This document shows positions 28,927 to 37,304 of a stretch of 64,000 bases of DNA, in pieces. A program made the position numbers and the translations under genes. Every line of letters starts with the position of its first letter. The first letter of the stretch is position 1. Under the pieces are notes generated by a model. It had not been told where the DNA came from. It was given only the letters and a program-made list of their open reading frames with translations, and did not search any database. The DNA is from Luteitalea sp. TBR-22 (GTDB lineage Bacteria; Acidobacteriota; Vicinamibacteria; Vicinamibacterales; Vicinamibacteraceae), in contig NZ_AP024452.1 in the NCBI RefSeq assembly GCF_016865485.1, positions 1,820,501 through 1,884,500 on the forward strand. The letters are read 5' to 3'.

Positions 28927-30273
28927 CTAGACCGCGCCGACCGTGCGAAGGAACTGGTACACCCCGACCAGCGCGATCAGGGCCGCCGACACCCACAGGG
29001 CGACGGTCCAGGCATATGACGGCGCCAGGTCTGCGGGGAGGCGGCGATGGCGGAAGTAGACGGCCGCGCCGGCCAGCAGGGGCAGCATCACGGCCTGGCC
29101 CATCGCGCCGATGAGCACGAGGGTGACCGGTTGGGGCCACACCACGAACGCGGTGGCGGAGGCCAGGGGCAACAGCACGCAGGCGACCTGGACCGCCTTG
29201 CGCCGGGCCTCGGCGGTCGGGACCGAGGCGGCCGGCACGCCGAGCAGGCCGCCGACGTCCACCAGAAGCCGCGCGTTGGAGGCCGTGGCCACGAAGAAGG
29301 TCGAGTAGAGCACGGTCAGCGCGCCGACGAGGAACAGCACGTAGCTCCACTCGCCGAGCGATCGCAGGTACATGTCGGCGAGGCGCCCGATGAGGTCGTT
29401 GTCGCTGACGTCGCGGGCCGTCTTGTGCAGGATCGCCGCGCCGAGCACGTAGAAGGCGATCGTGGCGAACGTGTAGATGATCATCGACACGAACGCATCG
29501 AGGCGCATCACGCCGAGCCACCCCAGCGCGCGCGCCGTCCAGGCCGGCCGCTGCGCCGACCACGCGCCTCCCTCGGGCGGCGGCCCGACGCTCCGGCCGT
29601 ACCCCTTCTCGAGGCACCAGTACGGGTAGTAGATCAGCTCCGACGCGCCTACCCCCGTCACGCCGAACGCCGCGAAGGCCACCGTGAAGCTGCCGGGCAC
29701 GTGTGGCGTGAAGCCCTCGCGCCACTGCGCGGCCGTGACATGGAACTCGGTCCACTGCAGCGCCACCACGGCCACCATCGCCGACAGCGTGAAGATGGCC
29801 ACCATCGCCGTGGCGTAGCGTTCCACTGGCCCGTACCGTCCCGAGACCAGCAGCAGGATCCCCGACAGCGTCGTCAGCACCAGCCAGACCCAGGGGGGCC
29901 AGCTGAGGCCGAGCATGCCGCAGATCATCGTGATGCCACCGATGATGCCGCCAATCTGCAGCACCGTGCCGCAGTACATCAGCAGCCACGCCCAGAGCAC
30001 CCACGAGACGCGCCAGCGTGGCCCCGGCAGCGTGTCGAGCGAGGCCAGCGTCGTCTCCTGGTGCGCAATCGCGTGCCGCGCCAGTTCGACCTGCACGAAG
30101 ACCTTCAGCACGCAGCCGAGCACGACGAACCACAACAGCGTGAAGCCCATCGTCGCCCCGAGCTTGGGGATGACGATCAGTTCGCCGGAGCCGACGATGG
30201 CAGCGCTGATGATCAGGCCCGGGCCGAGTTGCCCGAGCCTGCCGGTGAAGGTGCCGGGTGGCGCGACCGCCAC
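28927..30273 (-). CDS. Nramp-family-like transporter with non-canonical metal site
   Basis: 448 residues, about eleven membrane segments, GTG start one base after the FAH-family stop. The overall pattern matches Nramp (GPGLIISAAIVGSGELI in TM1, FAAFGVTGVGASELIYYPYW in TM6). The two signatures that bind metal in classical Nramp, DPGN in TM1 and MPH in TM6, are replaced by VGSGE and GASEL. Classical Mn/Fe transport is therefore doubtful; Nramp-related magnesium carriers also lack these motifs. A soluble loop (CLEKGYGRSVGPPPEGGAW) follows TM6. It sits with the FAH-family gene, perhaps importing a substrate or cofactor metal. Confidence 0.85.
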   Translation of the reverse strand: MAVAPPGTFTGRLGQLGPGLIISAAIVGSGELIVIPKLGATMGFTLLWFVVLGCVLKVFVQVELARHAIAHQETTLASLDTLPGPRWRVSWVLWAWLLMYCGTVLQIGGIIGGITMICGMLGLSWPPWVWLVLTTLSGILLLVSGRYGPVERYATAMVAIFTLSAMVAVVALQWTEFHVTAAQWREGFTPHVPGSFTVAFAAFGVTGVGASELIYYPYWCLEKGYGRSVGPPPEGGAWSAQRPAWTARALGWLGVMRLDAFVSMIIYTFATIAFYVLGAAILHKTARDVSDNDLIGRLADMYLRSLGEWSYVLFLVGALTVLYSTFFVATASNARLLVDVGGLLGVPAASVPTAEARRKAVQVACVLLPLASATAFVVWPQPVTLVLIGAMGQAVMLPLLAGAAVYFRHRRLPADLAPSYAWTVALWVSAALIALVGVYQFLRTVGAV

Positions 30274-30274
30274 C

Positions 30275-31084
30275 CTACGCCGTTTCCTCGAGGACGACCG
30301 GGTTGGTCAGCGTGCCGATCTTCTCGATCTCGATGCTCACCTCGTCGCCGGGCGCGAGCCAGCGGGGCGGCGTGCGGGCCATGCCGACGCCCTCGGGCGT
30401 CCCGGTCAGGATCACCGTGCCCGGAAGCAGGGTGGTGCTGCCGCTCAGGAAGCTGATGATCTCGCGCACGCTGAAGATCATGTCGGCGGTGTTGGAGTCC
30501 TGCACGATCTCGCCGTTCAGACGCGTGGTGATCCGCAGGTTGTTGGGATCGGGGATCTCGTCGGCCGTGACCAGCACCGGGCCGAGCGGGGCGAACGTGT
30601 CGAACGTCTTGCCCCGGCTCCACTGGCTGCCGCCGCGCTTGATCTGCCAGTCGCGGGCGCTGACGTCGTTGGCGCACGTGTAGCCGAGCACGTAGTCCAG
30701 GGCGCGCTCGGGCGAGACGTTCTTGCACCGCTTGCCGATGACCACCGCGAGCTCGCACTCGTAGTCGACCTGCTCGCTGGCCAGGTGGCGCGGGATGGCA
30801 ATCGGTCCCCCGGGGCGCTGCACCGCGTTGGGGCCCTTGGCAAACACCACGGGCTGCTCGGGGATCTTCGCGCCGGTCTCCTCGGCATGCCGCTTGTAGT
30901 TCAGCCCGATGCACCAGATCATCGTCGGGACGACCGGGGCGAGCACCTGCCGGACGGGCACGTGGGCCAGCGTCGCCTTGAAGCCGTCGTACGGGTTGCC
31001 GGACAGCAGGTGATAGCTTCCCAACTCGCCGTCGGTCACGTGGACCATCAGGTCGTTCTCGGTAATGCACCGCATGATGCGCAT
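30275..31084 (-). CDS. Fumarylacetoacetate hydrolase family protein
   Basis: 269 residues. The C-terminal ~200 residues are the FAH fold: [40 protein letters not shown] (metal-binding E residues), [32 protein letters not shown] and [14 protein letters not shown]. Such enzymes hydrolyse or decarboxylate acylpyruvates and 2-keto-3-deoxy-sugar-acid products; the exact substrate is open. ATG at 31084, with an in-frame ATG three codons later. It ends one base before the Nramp-like gene. It could serve sugar-acid breakdown near the rhamnose genes. Confidence 0.9.
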   Translation of the reverse strand: MRIMRCITENDLMVHVTDGELGSYHLLSGNPYDGFKATLAHVPVRQVLAPVVPTMIWCIGLNYKRHAEETGAKIPEQPVVFAKGPNAVQRPGGPIAIPRHLASEQVDYECELAVVIGKRCKNVSPERALDYVLGYTCANDVSARDWQIKRGGSQWSRGKTFDTFAPLGPVLVTADEIPDPNNLRITTRLNGEIVQDSNTADMIFSVREIISFLSGSTTLLPGTVILTGTPEGVGMARTPPRWLAPGDEVSIEIEKIGTLTNPVVLEETA

Positions 31085-31105
31085 GGCGCATCATCATACA
31101 GAGAG

Positions 31106-32029
31106 ATGCTGAGCGACCAAGAGTTCCTGCGGCAGTTCGACGCCGGCACGCTGGACCTGAGCGGCTTCGACCACGAGGCGCACATCCGGGCCGCGTGGCT
31201 GTGCCTGCGAGAGGCGCCGTTCCGCGACGCGGTGGGGCGCCTGCGGCGCGGGCTGAAGCGGCTCGCCATCTCCACCGGCAAGCCGCAGCGGTACCACGAG
31301 ACGATCACGGTGGCCTACACGCGGCTCGTCCAGCGCCAGATGCGCCTGCTCGGCGATCCGGCCTGGCCGGAGTTCCGCAGCCGTTCCGAGGACCTGCTGG
31401 CGCCGGACCTGGCGGCGCTGCGCGCCATCTACGGAGCCGACGTGCTCGACAGCGCCGAAGCCCGCAAGCGCTTCGTGCCGCCGCCGGCGTGGAACATCGA
31501 ACCGGTGGAACGGTTCCTCAAGGAGTTTGCCGAGTACCAGGAGGCCCTCGACGCGCGCGAGCCGGAGGGCGGCACCACGCCGGGCGGCTGGACGGGAATC
31601 GAGCGGCGCGCCGCCGAGCCGGTGTGCGTGACCGCCGTGCTCGCCGTGGCCGACGTGCAACGCGCCGCGCAGTTCTACGCCAACGCGTTCGGGTTCGACG
31701 TCGCCCCCTTCCCGCAACACCCGCCGTACCAGTTCGCCCTGCTGTCGCGTGGGGGCGCCGAACTGATGGTGCGCGCCGCCCCCGACCCCGCCGCCCTGCG
31801 TCCGAGCGCCGGCTGGGCGCTCTACGTCCGCCTCTCGGGGGGACGGATCCGCGAGCTGTACGCCAAGCTCGCCGCGACCTGCGAGATCGCCCGGCCGCTC
31901 CAGCGCATGCCCTACCACGACGTCGAGTTCGAGGTGCGCGACCCCGACGGCTACATCGTCGTCGTCAGCGAGTGGCTCGACGACGCGCACGACATTCCGG
32001 ACGCGATGGACGGCGACGAGACGGCGTAG
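31106..32029 (+). CDS. Two-domain protein: unknown N-terminal domain plus VOC (glyoxalase) domain
   Basis: 307 residues from the ATG at 31106, 21 bases from the divergent FAH gene. The first ~155 residues (LSGFDHEAHIRAAWLCLRE, KRLAISTGKPQRYHETITVA, ERFLKEFAEYQEAL) form a helical domain with conserved-looking H and R residues; I cannot name it. Residues ~175-295 are a VOC fold: VTAVLAVADVQRAAQFYANAF, FALLSRGGAELMV and DVEFEVRDPDGYIVVVSEWL, whose E may bind metal. Fusion of the two is unusual. Function unknown, perhaps binding or modifying a small metabolite. Confidence 0.78.
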   Translation: MLSDQEFLRQFDAGTLDLSGFDHEAHIRAAWLCLREAPFRDAVGRLRRGLKRLAISTGKPQRYHETITVAYTRLVQRQMRLLGDPAWPEFRSRSEDLLAPDLAALRAIYGADVLDSAEARKRFVPPPAWNIEPVERFLKEFAEYQEALDAREPEGGTTPGGWTGIERRAAEPVCVTAVLAVADVQRAAQFYANAFGFDVAPFPQHPPYQFALLSRGGAELMVRAAPDPAALRPSAGWALYVRLSGGRIRELYAKLAATCEIARPLQRMPYHDVEFEVRDPDGYIVVVSEWLDDAHDIPDAMDGDETA

Positions 32030-32039
32030 TCACGGCGTT

Positions 32040-32172
32040 CGGCTTACGGCTCAGGGCTCAGGGCTCACGTCGAGGGCCAAAGGCAGAAGGCTGGAAGTGC
32101 CGAAGGCCGAAGGCCCAACGCCTAAGGCCCAAGGCCCAAGGCCCAAGGCCCTCAAGTTTCCAGTTTCAGATT
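32040..32172. repeat. Heptamer array of 19 units with three unit classes in register
   Basis: Nineteen consecutive 7-base units: CGGCTTA/CGGCTCA/GGGCTCA (32040-32067), mixed units, AAGGCCG/AAGGCCC (32103-32151), then TCAAGTT, TCCAGTT, TCAGATT. The phase never breaks although the unit changes class twice. The array begins ten bases after the VOC gene's stop and runs into the 3' end of rhaB, supplying its stop and last codons. Confidence 0.95.
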
Positions 32173-33633
32173 GCCGAAGCGCTCCGCGGCTTGATCCCAC
32201 ACCTGCGTCGCGCGCGGCGCGAACTCCTCGGGCGGGAAGGCGCTGGCCACCAGGGCACGCGCGTCGGCGAGCGTGCGGCAGGCGCCCAGCGTCACCAACT
32301 GCACCGCGACGTTGCCGAGGGCCGTGGCCTCGACCGGACCGGCCAGCACGCGGCAGCCCGTGGCGTCTGCGGTGGCCTGGTTGAGCAGCCGATTGCGCGC
32401 CCCGCCGCCGATGATGCGGATCGTGTGCACCGGCACCCCGGTGACCAACTCCAGCGCCCGCACGACGCGGCGACAGGCGAGCGCGAGGCTGTCGAGCACG
32501 ACGCGGGCGACGTCGGAGGCCGACTCGGGCACCGGCTGTCCCGTACGCGCGCACCAGGCCTGCACCGCCGCCGCGTCGGGCGCGCGGTGGAAGGCAGCGT
32601 CGTCGGGATCGATGAGCGCGCGGCACGCCGGGCGTTGCGCGGCCGCGGCGAGCAGTTGGTCGACGGCGAACGCCTGCCCGTCGTCGCGCCAGCCGCGCAG
32701 GCACCCTTCCAGGATCCAGAGCCCCGTGATGTTGCGGAGCACGCGGGTGGTGCCGGCCACGCCGCCCTCGTTGGTGAAGTTGTGCGCCAGGCTGGCGCGC
32801 GACACGACCGGCGTCGGTGACTCGGTTCCGAGCAGCGACCAGGTGCCCGAACTCAGGAAGGCCACCCCGGCCCCCGACTGGATGGAGGCCACCGCGGAGC
32901 CCGTGTCGTGACAGGCAGGGGCGACCACCGGCACCCCGGCCAGCGCCGGCGCCCGGGCGACGGTCGCCGCGGTCGGCAGGCCCAATTGCGTGCCCGGCGC
33001 GACGATGGCCGGGAGCACGTGGGTGGGCAGGTCGAGTTCGTCAAGCACGTCGGTCGCCCATCCGCCCGTCCGCCAGTCCAGCATCTGCGTGGTCGTGGCG
33101 TTGGTGAACTCGACGCCACGGGTCCCGGTCAGCCAGAAGTGGAGCAGGTCGGGCATCGTCAGGAGCGTCGCGGCGCGCGCCAGGCGATCGGGGGCGTCGC
33201 GGTGCTCGGCGACCAGCTGGTACAGCGTGTTGAAGGGCAGGAACTGGATGCCCGTGCGGTCGTAGAGGCGTTCCCGCCCGAGCCGGGCGAGCACGTCGGC
33301 CATCACGCCGTCGGTGCGGGCGTCGCGGTAATGGAAGGGCAGGCCGAGCAGGTCGCCGGTCTCGTCGACCAGGCCGTAGTCGACGCCCCAGGTATCGAGG
33401 CCGAGGCTGTCGAGGCGGCCGTGCGCCGAGGCGCGTGTCAGCCCGGCGAGGACCTCGTCGAGCAGGCGCGGCGCATCCCAGTGCAGGCGCGTGCCGTCGG
33501 TGACGGTGGGCGTCGGGAACCGGTGGACCTCGGCGAGGGCCAGCGTGCCGGCCGCCGTGTCGACGTCGGCGCGCATGACACGGCCGCTCGTGGCGCCGAG
33601 GTCGCCTGCCGCGATGCGCCAGGTGGCGGGCAT
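32152..33633 (-). CDS. rhaB: Rhamnulokinase
   Basis: 493 residues. FGGY-kinase motifs: AAGDLGATSGRVM (phosphate 1), DSLGLDTWGVDYGLVDETG, VVAPACHDTGSAVAS, FLSSGTWSLLGTE and IRIIGGGARNRLLNQ. The DLGATSGR N-terminus and GTWSLLG are typical of rhamnulokinase. It phosphorylates L-rhamnulose at O-1 with ATP. It starts two bases after the rhaI stop, so it is coupled to it. The last residues (NLKLET) and the stop come from a TCAAGTT-type heptamer array, which suggests that the array once invaded or extended the 3' end. Confidence 0.93.
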   Translation of the reverse strand: MPATWRIAAGDLGATSGRVMRADVDTAAGTLALAEVHRFPTPTVTDGTRLHWDAPRLLDEVLAGLTRASAHGRLDSLGLDTWGVDYGLVDETGDLLGLPFHYRDARTDGVMADVLARLGRERLYDRTGIQFLPFNTLYQLVAEHRDAPDRLARAATLLTMPDLLHFWLTGTRGVEFTNATTTQMLDWRTGGWATDVLDELDLPTHVLPAIVAPGTQLGLPTAATVARAPALAGVPVVAPACHDTGSAVASIQSGAGVAFLSSGTWSLLGTESPTPVVSRASLAHNFTNEGGVAGTTRVLRNITGLWILEGCLRGWRDDGQAFAVDQLLAAAAQRPACRALIDPDDAAFHRAPDAAAVQAWCARTGQPVPESASDVARVVLDSLALACRRVVRALELVTGVPVHTIRIIGGGARNRLLNQATADATGCRVLAGPVEATALGNVAVQLVTLGACRTLADARALVASAFPPEEFAPRATQVWDQAAERFGNLKLET

Positions 33634-33635
33634 GG

Positions 33636-34820
33636 TCAGGCGTAGGAGGTGACCGACGCGAGGTTGCGGTCGCCGCGCTCGCGCGTGATGGTCTCGAGGT
33701 AGCCGCTCTCGCGGAACGCGACGAACGGATCGGGCGGCAGGCCCCTGGCGGTCGCCCAGGCGGTGACGAGCGGCCGCGTGTCGGTGGCGAAGGCGTCGGT
33801 GAGGCAGCGCTCGGCCTCGACGAGGCGACAGGCGGCCTGGTGACCGGCCAGCGCCTCGCGGTCGACGAGGGCGGCCTTCACCCACAGTTCCTGGGCGGTC
33901 CGCACCGTCTGGATCATCGCCTCGATCTTGCCCTTCAGGTTGTGGCTCTGGTCGACCATGTAGGCCAGGTCGGGCGCCGCGCCGCGCTCCCACGCGAACT
34001 GCTGGATCTCGTGAAAGATGCGGAACACCTGGTAGGGGTCGATCGACCCGAGCGTGAGGTCGTCGTCGGCGTAGCGGCGATCGTTGAAGTGGAAGCCGCC
34101 GAGGCGCTGCTCGTCGAGCAGCCACGCGACGATCTGCTCGATGTTCTGCGACTGGTAGTGGTGGCCGGTGTCGACCAGCACGTGCGCCTGCGGGCCGGCC
34201 TCGCGCGCCAGCAGCAGCGCCATGCCCCAGTCGGCGATGTCGGTGTGGTAGAAGGCCGGCTCGAACGGCTTGTATTCGACGAGCATGCGCTGGCCCGGCC
34301 CGAGCCGCTCGTGCACCATCGACAGGGCTTCGGCGAACCAGTGCTTGCGTTGCCGGATGTGCTGCGTGCCGGGGTAGTTGGAGCCGTCGGCGAACCACAG
34401 CGAGAGGTCGCGCGACCCGAGCTGTCGCGCGATGTCGACGCTCTCGCGCAGGTGCGCGAGGGCCTCGGCACGGATGGCAGGATCGGGGTTGCCGACCGAT
34501 CCGTGCTTGTAGCGCTGGCCCTGGAACAGGTTCGGGTTGATCGACCCGGCGCGGACGCCGTGTCTGGCCTCGAGCGCCTGCACGCGCGCCACATCGGCCA
34601 CGCCCCCGGGCAGGTCCCACAGCACGTGAAGGGCGAGGGTCGGGCACGCGCCCGTCAGCGCATGGACCTGCGCCGCGTCGGCGAACTTCTCCTCGAGCGT
34701 GGTGGCGGCAGCGGCCTGCAGGAACTTGCCGAAGCGCGTGCCGGTGTTGGCAAAGCCCCACGACGGCAGCTCGATGGCGAGCTGGTCGAGGGCAGCGGCG
34801 GCGATCTGCTCGTGCGACAT
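33636..34820 (-). CDS. rhaI: L-rhamnose isomerase (RhaI type)
   Basis: 394 residues from the ATG at 34820, which follows GGGAG; an upstream ATG at 34865 lacks support. It matches the Pseudomonas stutzeri-type isomerase rather than E. coli RhaA: WGFANTGTRFGKFLQ, SINPNLFQGQ, WFADGSNYPGTQ, VEYKPFEPAFYHTDIADW, LVDTGHHYQSQNIEQI and GGFHFNDRRYADDDL. These E, D and H residues form the metal site of the TIM barrel. It converts L-rhamnose to L-rhamnulose. It is divergent from the aldolase/dehydrogenase gene and followed by rhaB. Confidence 0.94.
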   Translation of the reverse strand: MSHEQIAAAALDQLAIELPSWGFANTGTRFGKFLQAAAATTLEEKFADAAQVHALTGACPTLALHVLWDLPGGVADVARVQALEARHGVRAGSINPNLFQGQRYKHGSVGNPDPAIRAEALAHLRESVDIARQLGSRDLSLWFADGSNYPGTQHIRQRKHWFAEALSMVHERLGPGQRMLVEYKPFEPAFYHTDIADWGMALLLAREAGPQAHVLVDTGHHYQSQNIEQIVAWLLDEQRLGGFHFNDRRYADDDLTLGSIDPYQVFRIFHEIQQFAWERGAAPDLAYMVDQSHNLKGKIEAMIQTVRTAQELWVKAALVDREALAGHQAACRLVEAERCLTDAFATDTRPLVTAWATARGLPPDPFVAFRESGYLETITRERGDRNLASVTSYA

Positions 34821-34945
34821 GGCGATCTCCCGGGGGAGAGGCACTGTATCAGAGTCACGACGCACGATTGCGGGGCGCGCCCGGGGGTATCCTGAGCAAC
34901 GCGGCCGCCGGTGCCGTGCCCCCCAACGCCGCTACCCGAACTCGG

Positions 34946-34973
34946 ACTCCCGACTCCCGACTCCCGACTCCCG
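34946..34973. repeat. Heptamer array ACTCCCG x4 abutting a start codon
   Basis: Four perfect ACTCCCG units end at the base before the ATG at 34974. The unit is the exact reverse complement of the CGGGAGT unit at 5045-5114. The array takes the place where a ribosome-binding site would be expected. Confidence 0.95.
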
Positions 34974-37148
34974 ATGTCTCCCCACGTCACCTACCTCTGG
35001 GACGACTCGCACGCCGCGACGCTGTCGCCGGCGCAGCGCCTCGTCTATCGCTCGAACATCCTCGGCGCCGACCAGCGCATCACCAACACGGGCGGCGGCA
35101 ACACCTCGGCCAAGCTGACCGAGGCCGACCCGATCACCGGCGCGCCCGTGAAGGTGCTCTGGGTGAAGGGGTCGGGCGGCGACCTGCGGACGAGCACGCT
35201 CGGCAACTTCGCCTCGCTCTACCAGGACCGGTTGCTCCAGTTGCAGCAGGTCTACGCCGCCATGGAGCGGCGGGGCGTCAAGACGCCGGGCGAGGACCAC
35301 ATGGTGGGCCTCTACCCGCACTGCACGTTCAACCTGAACCCGCGTGCCAGCTCGATCGACACGCCGCTGCATGCGTTCGTCCCGGCGGCGCACGTCGACC
35401 ACATGCACCCCAACGCGGTGATCAGCGTCGCCGCCTCGCGCCACTCGGAACGCCTGACGCACGAAATCTATGGCGACGAGGTGGTCTGGACGGCATGGCA
35501 GCGCCCGGGCTTCGAACTCGGGCTGACGCTGCAGGACGTCATTGCCAGGCACCCGCAGGCCAGGGGGATCGTGCTCGGGCAGCACGGCCTGATCAACTGG
35601 GCCGAGGACGACAAGGCCTGCTACGACCTCACGCTGTCGCTGATCACCAGGGCGGCCGAGTACATCGAGGCGCGCGACAAGGGCGCGCAGACCTTCGGCG
35701 GGCAGAAGTACGCCGCGCTCGACGAGGCGACGCGCGAGTCGGTGCTGCTGCAGGTCCTGCCGTGGCTGCGCGGCCAGGTGTCGCAGTCGCGACGGATGAT
35801 TGCCACCCTGCAGCACGACGCGACGATTCTCCGGTTCGTCAACAGCCACGACGCGCCGCGGCTCGCCGAGCTCGGCACCTCCTGCCCCGACCATTTCCTG
35901 CGCACCAAGATCAAGCCGCTGTACGTCGCCTGGGATCCCGCGTCGGGCGACGTGGCGGCGCTGCGTACGCTCCTGGCCGACGGCCTCGCACGGTACCGGC
36001 GCGATTACGCGGCCTACTACGAGGCGTGCAGGCACCCGAACTCGCCGGCCATGCGCGATCCCAACCCCACGGTGATCCTGATCCCCGGCCTCGGGATGAT
36101 CGCGTTCGGCAAGGACAAGAGCGAGTCGCGCGTGACGGCCGAGTTCTACAACTGCGCGGTCGAGGTGATGCGCGGCGCCGAGGCGATCGACGAGTACGTG
36201 GCGCTGCCACAGCAGGAGGCCTTCGACATCGAGTACTGGCTGCTCGAGGAAGCCAAGCTGCAGCGGATGCCGGCCGAGAAGCCGCTCGCGCGGCGCGTCG
36301 TGGTCGTCGTCGGCGCGGGCAGCGGGATCGGTCGGGCCGTGGCGCACCGGGTGGCGTCGGAAGGCGCGCACGTGGTGTGCGCGGATCTGTCGCTCGAGGC
36401 GGCCGAGGCGACGGCCGCCGAGCTCACGAAGAAGTACGGGGTGGGCATCGGGGTCGCCGGCAGCGGCATCAGCGGCTGCGGCCCGGCGATCGGCGTCGGC
36501 GTCGACGTGACCGACCGCGCCAGTGTCAAGGGCCTCGTGCGGCAGGCGCTGCTCGCGTACGGCGGAATCGACCACGTGGTGGTGACGGCGGGCATCTTCC
36601 CGACGCCCGACGCCACCGGGCACGTGACCGACGACATGTGGCGCACGACGTTCGACGTCAACGTGATGGGCGGCTACCTCGTTGCCGACGAGTGCCGGCC
36701 GGTGTGGGAGGCGCAGCACCTGCACGGCAGCCTCGTGCTGACGACCAGCGTGAACGCGCTCGTCGCCAAGAAGGGGTCGGCCGCCTACGACACGTCGAAG
36801 GCGGCGGCAAACCACCTGGTGCGGACCCTCGCGGTGGAACTGGCGCCGCTGGTGCGCGTCAACGGTCTCGCGCCGGCGACGGTGGTGCAGGGCTCGACGA
36901 TGTTCCCGAAGGACCGGGTGATGTCGTCGCTGAAGAAGTACGGGATCGCGTTCGATCCAGAGGCGTCAGCCGACGATCTGCGCACGCAGCTCGCGCAGTT
37001 CTACGCGCAGCGCACGCTGACCCGCCAGCCGATCACGCCCGAGGATCAGGCCGAGGCGGCGTACTTCCTGCTGTCGGACCTGACGGGGCGGGTGACGGGC
37101 CAGGTCATCAACGTCGACGGCGGGCTGCCGGAGGCGTTCGTCAGGTGA
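34974..37148 (+). CDS. rhaD: Bifunctional rhamnulose-1-phosphate aldolase/lactaldehyde-type dehydrogenase
   Basis: 724 residues. Residues ~1-420 are a class II aldolase of the RhaD/RhaE group: ITNTGGGNTSAKL, WVKGSGGDLRT, VDHMHPNAVISVAAS with the zinc histidines, and GIVLGQHGLINW. Residues ~440-724 are a short-chain dehydrogenase: VVVVGAGSGIGRAVA, VTAGIFPTPDA, SAAYDTSKAAANHL (Y and K of the active site) and GRVTGQVINVDGG. The fused protein cleaves L-rhamnulose-1-phosphate to DHAP and L-lactaldehyde and oxidises the latter. The start ATG is preceded directly by heptamer DNA and lacks a Shine-Dalgarno; upstream in-frame starts are no better. It is divergent from rhaI-rhaB. Confidence 0.93.
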   Translation: MSPHVTYLWDDSHAATLSPAQRLVYRSNILGADQRITNTGGGNTSAKLTEADPITGAPVKVLWVKGSGGDLRTSTLGNFASLYQDRLLQLQQVYAAMERRGVKTPGEDHMVGLYPHCTFNLNPRASSIDTPLHAFVPAAHVDHMHPNAVISVAASRHSERLTHEIYGDEVVWTAWQRPGFELGLTLQDVIARHPQARGIVLGQHGLINWAEDDKACYDLTLSLITRAAEYIEARDKGAQTFGGQKYAALDEATRESVLLQVLPWLRGQVSQSRRMIATLQHDATILRFVNSHDAPRLAELGTSCPDHFLRTKIKPLYVAWDPASGDVAALRTLLADGLARYRRDYAAYYEACRHPNSPAMRDPNPTVILIPGLGMIAFGKDKSESRVTAEFYNCAVEVMRGAEAIDEYVALPQQEAFDIEYWLLEEAKLQRMPAEKPLARRVVVVVGAGSGIGRAVAHRVASEGAHVVCADLSLEAAEATAAELTKKYGVGIGVAGSGISGCGPAIGVGVDVTDRASVKGLVRQALLAYGGIDHVVVTAGIFPTPDATGHVTDDMWRTTFDVNVMGGYLVADECRPVWEAQHLHGSLVLTTSVNALVAKKGSAAYDTSKAAANHLVRTLAVELAPLVRVNGLAPATVVQGSTMFPKDRVMSSLKKYGIAFDPEASADDLRTQLAQFYAQRTLTRQPITPEDQAEAAYFLLSDLTGRVTGQVINVDGGLPEAFVR

Positions 37149-37273
37149 GAAGGAAGAAGAGTAGAAGAGCAGAAGGAAAGAAGGCAGGGCGGGAAGGGAG
37201 AAGGACGAAGAACGAGGAAGAAGGAGGAAGAGAGGAAGAGAAGAAGGAGGAAGAGAGGAAGAAGGAGGAAGAA
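37146..37273. repeat. Purine-rich repeat (GAAGGA type), about 128 bases
   Basis: Almost only A and G on the plus strand, starting at the stop of the aldolase gene. The first part (GAGTAGA, AGAGCAG, AAGGAAA, GAAGGCA, GGGCGGG, AAGGGAG) aligns unit by unit, in 7-base steps, with 46951-46998. The remainder is GAAGGAGGAAGA-like. Confidence 0.88.
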
Positions 37274-37304
37274 TGGCGGCGGGCGAAGGTCCCGGGCCAG
37301 GTCC

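Noticed and set aside
27236-30133. 965-codon fusion of amidase with an upstream membrane region
   Set aside because: The upstream part is the Nramp-like gene read in another frame; the amidase has its own ATG and signal peptide at 28831.
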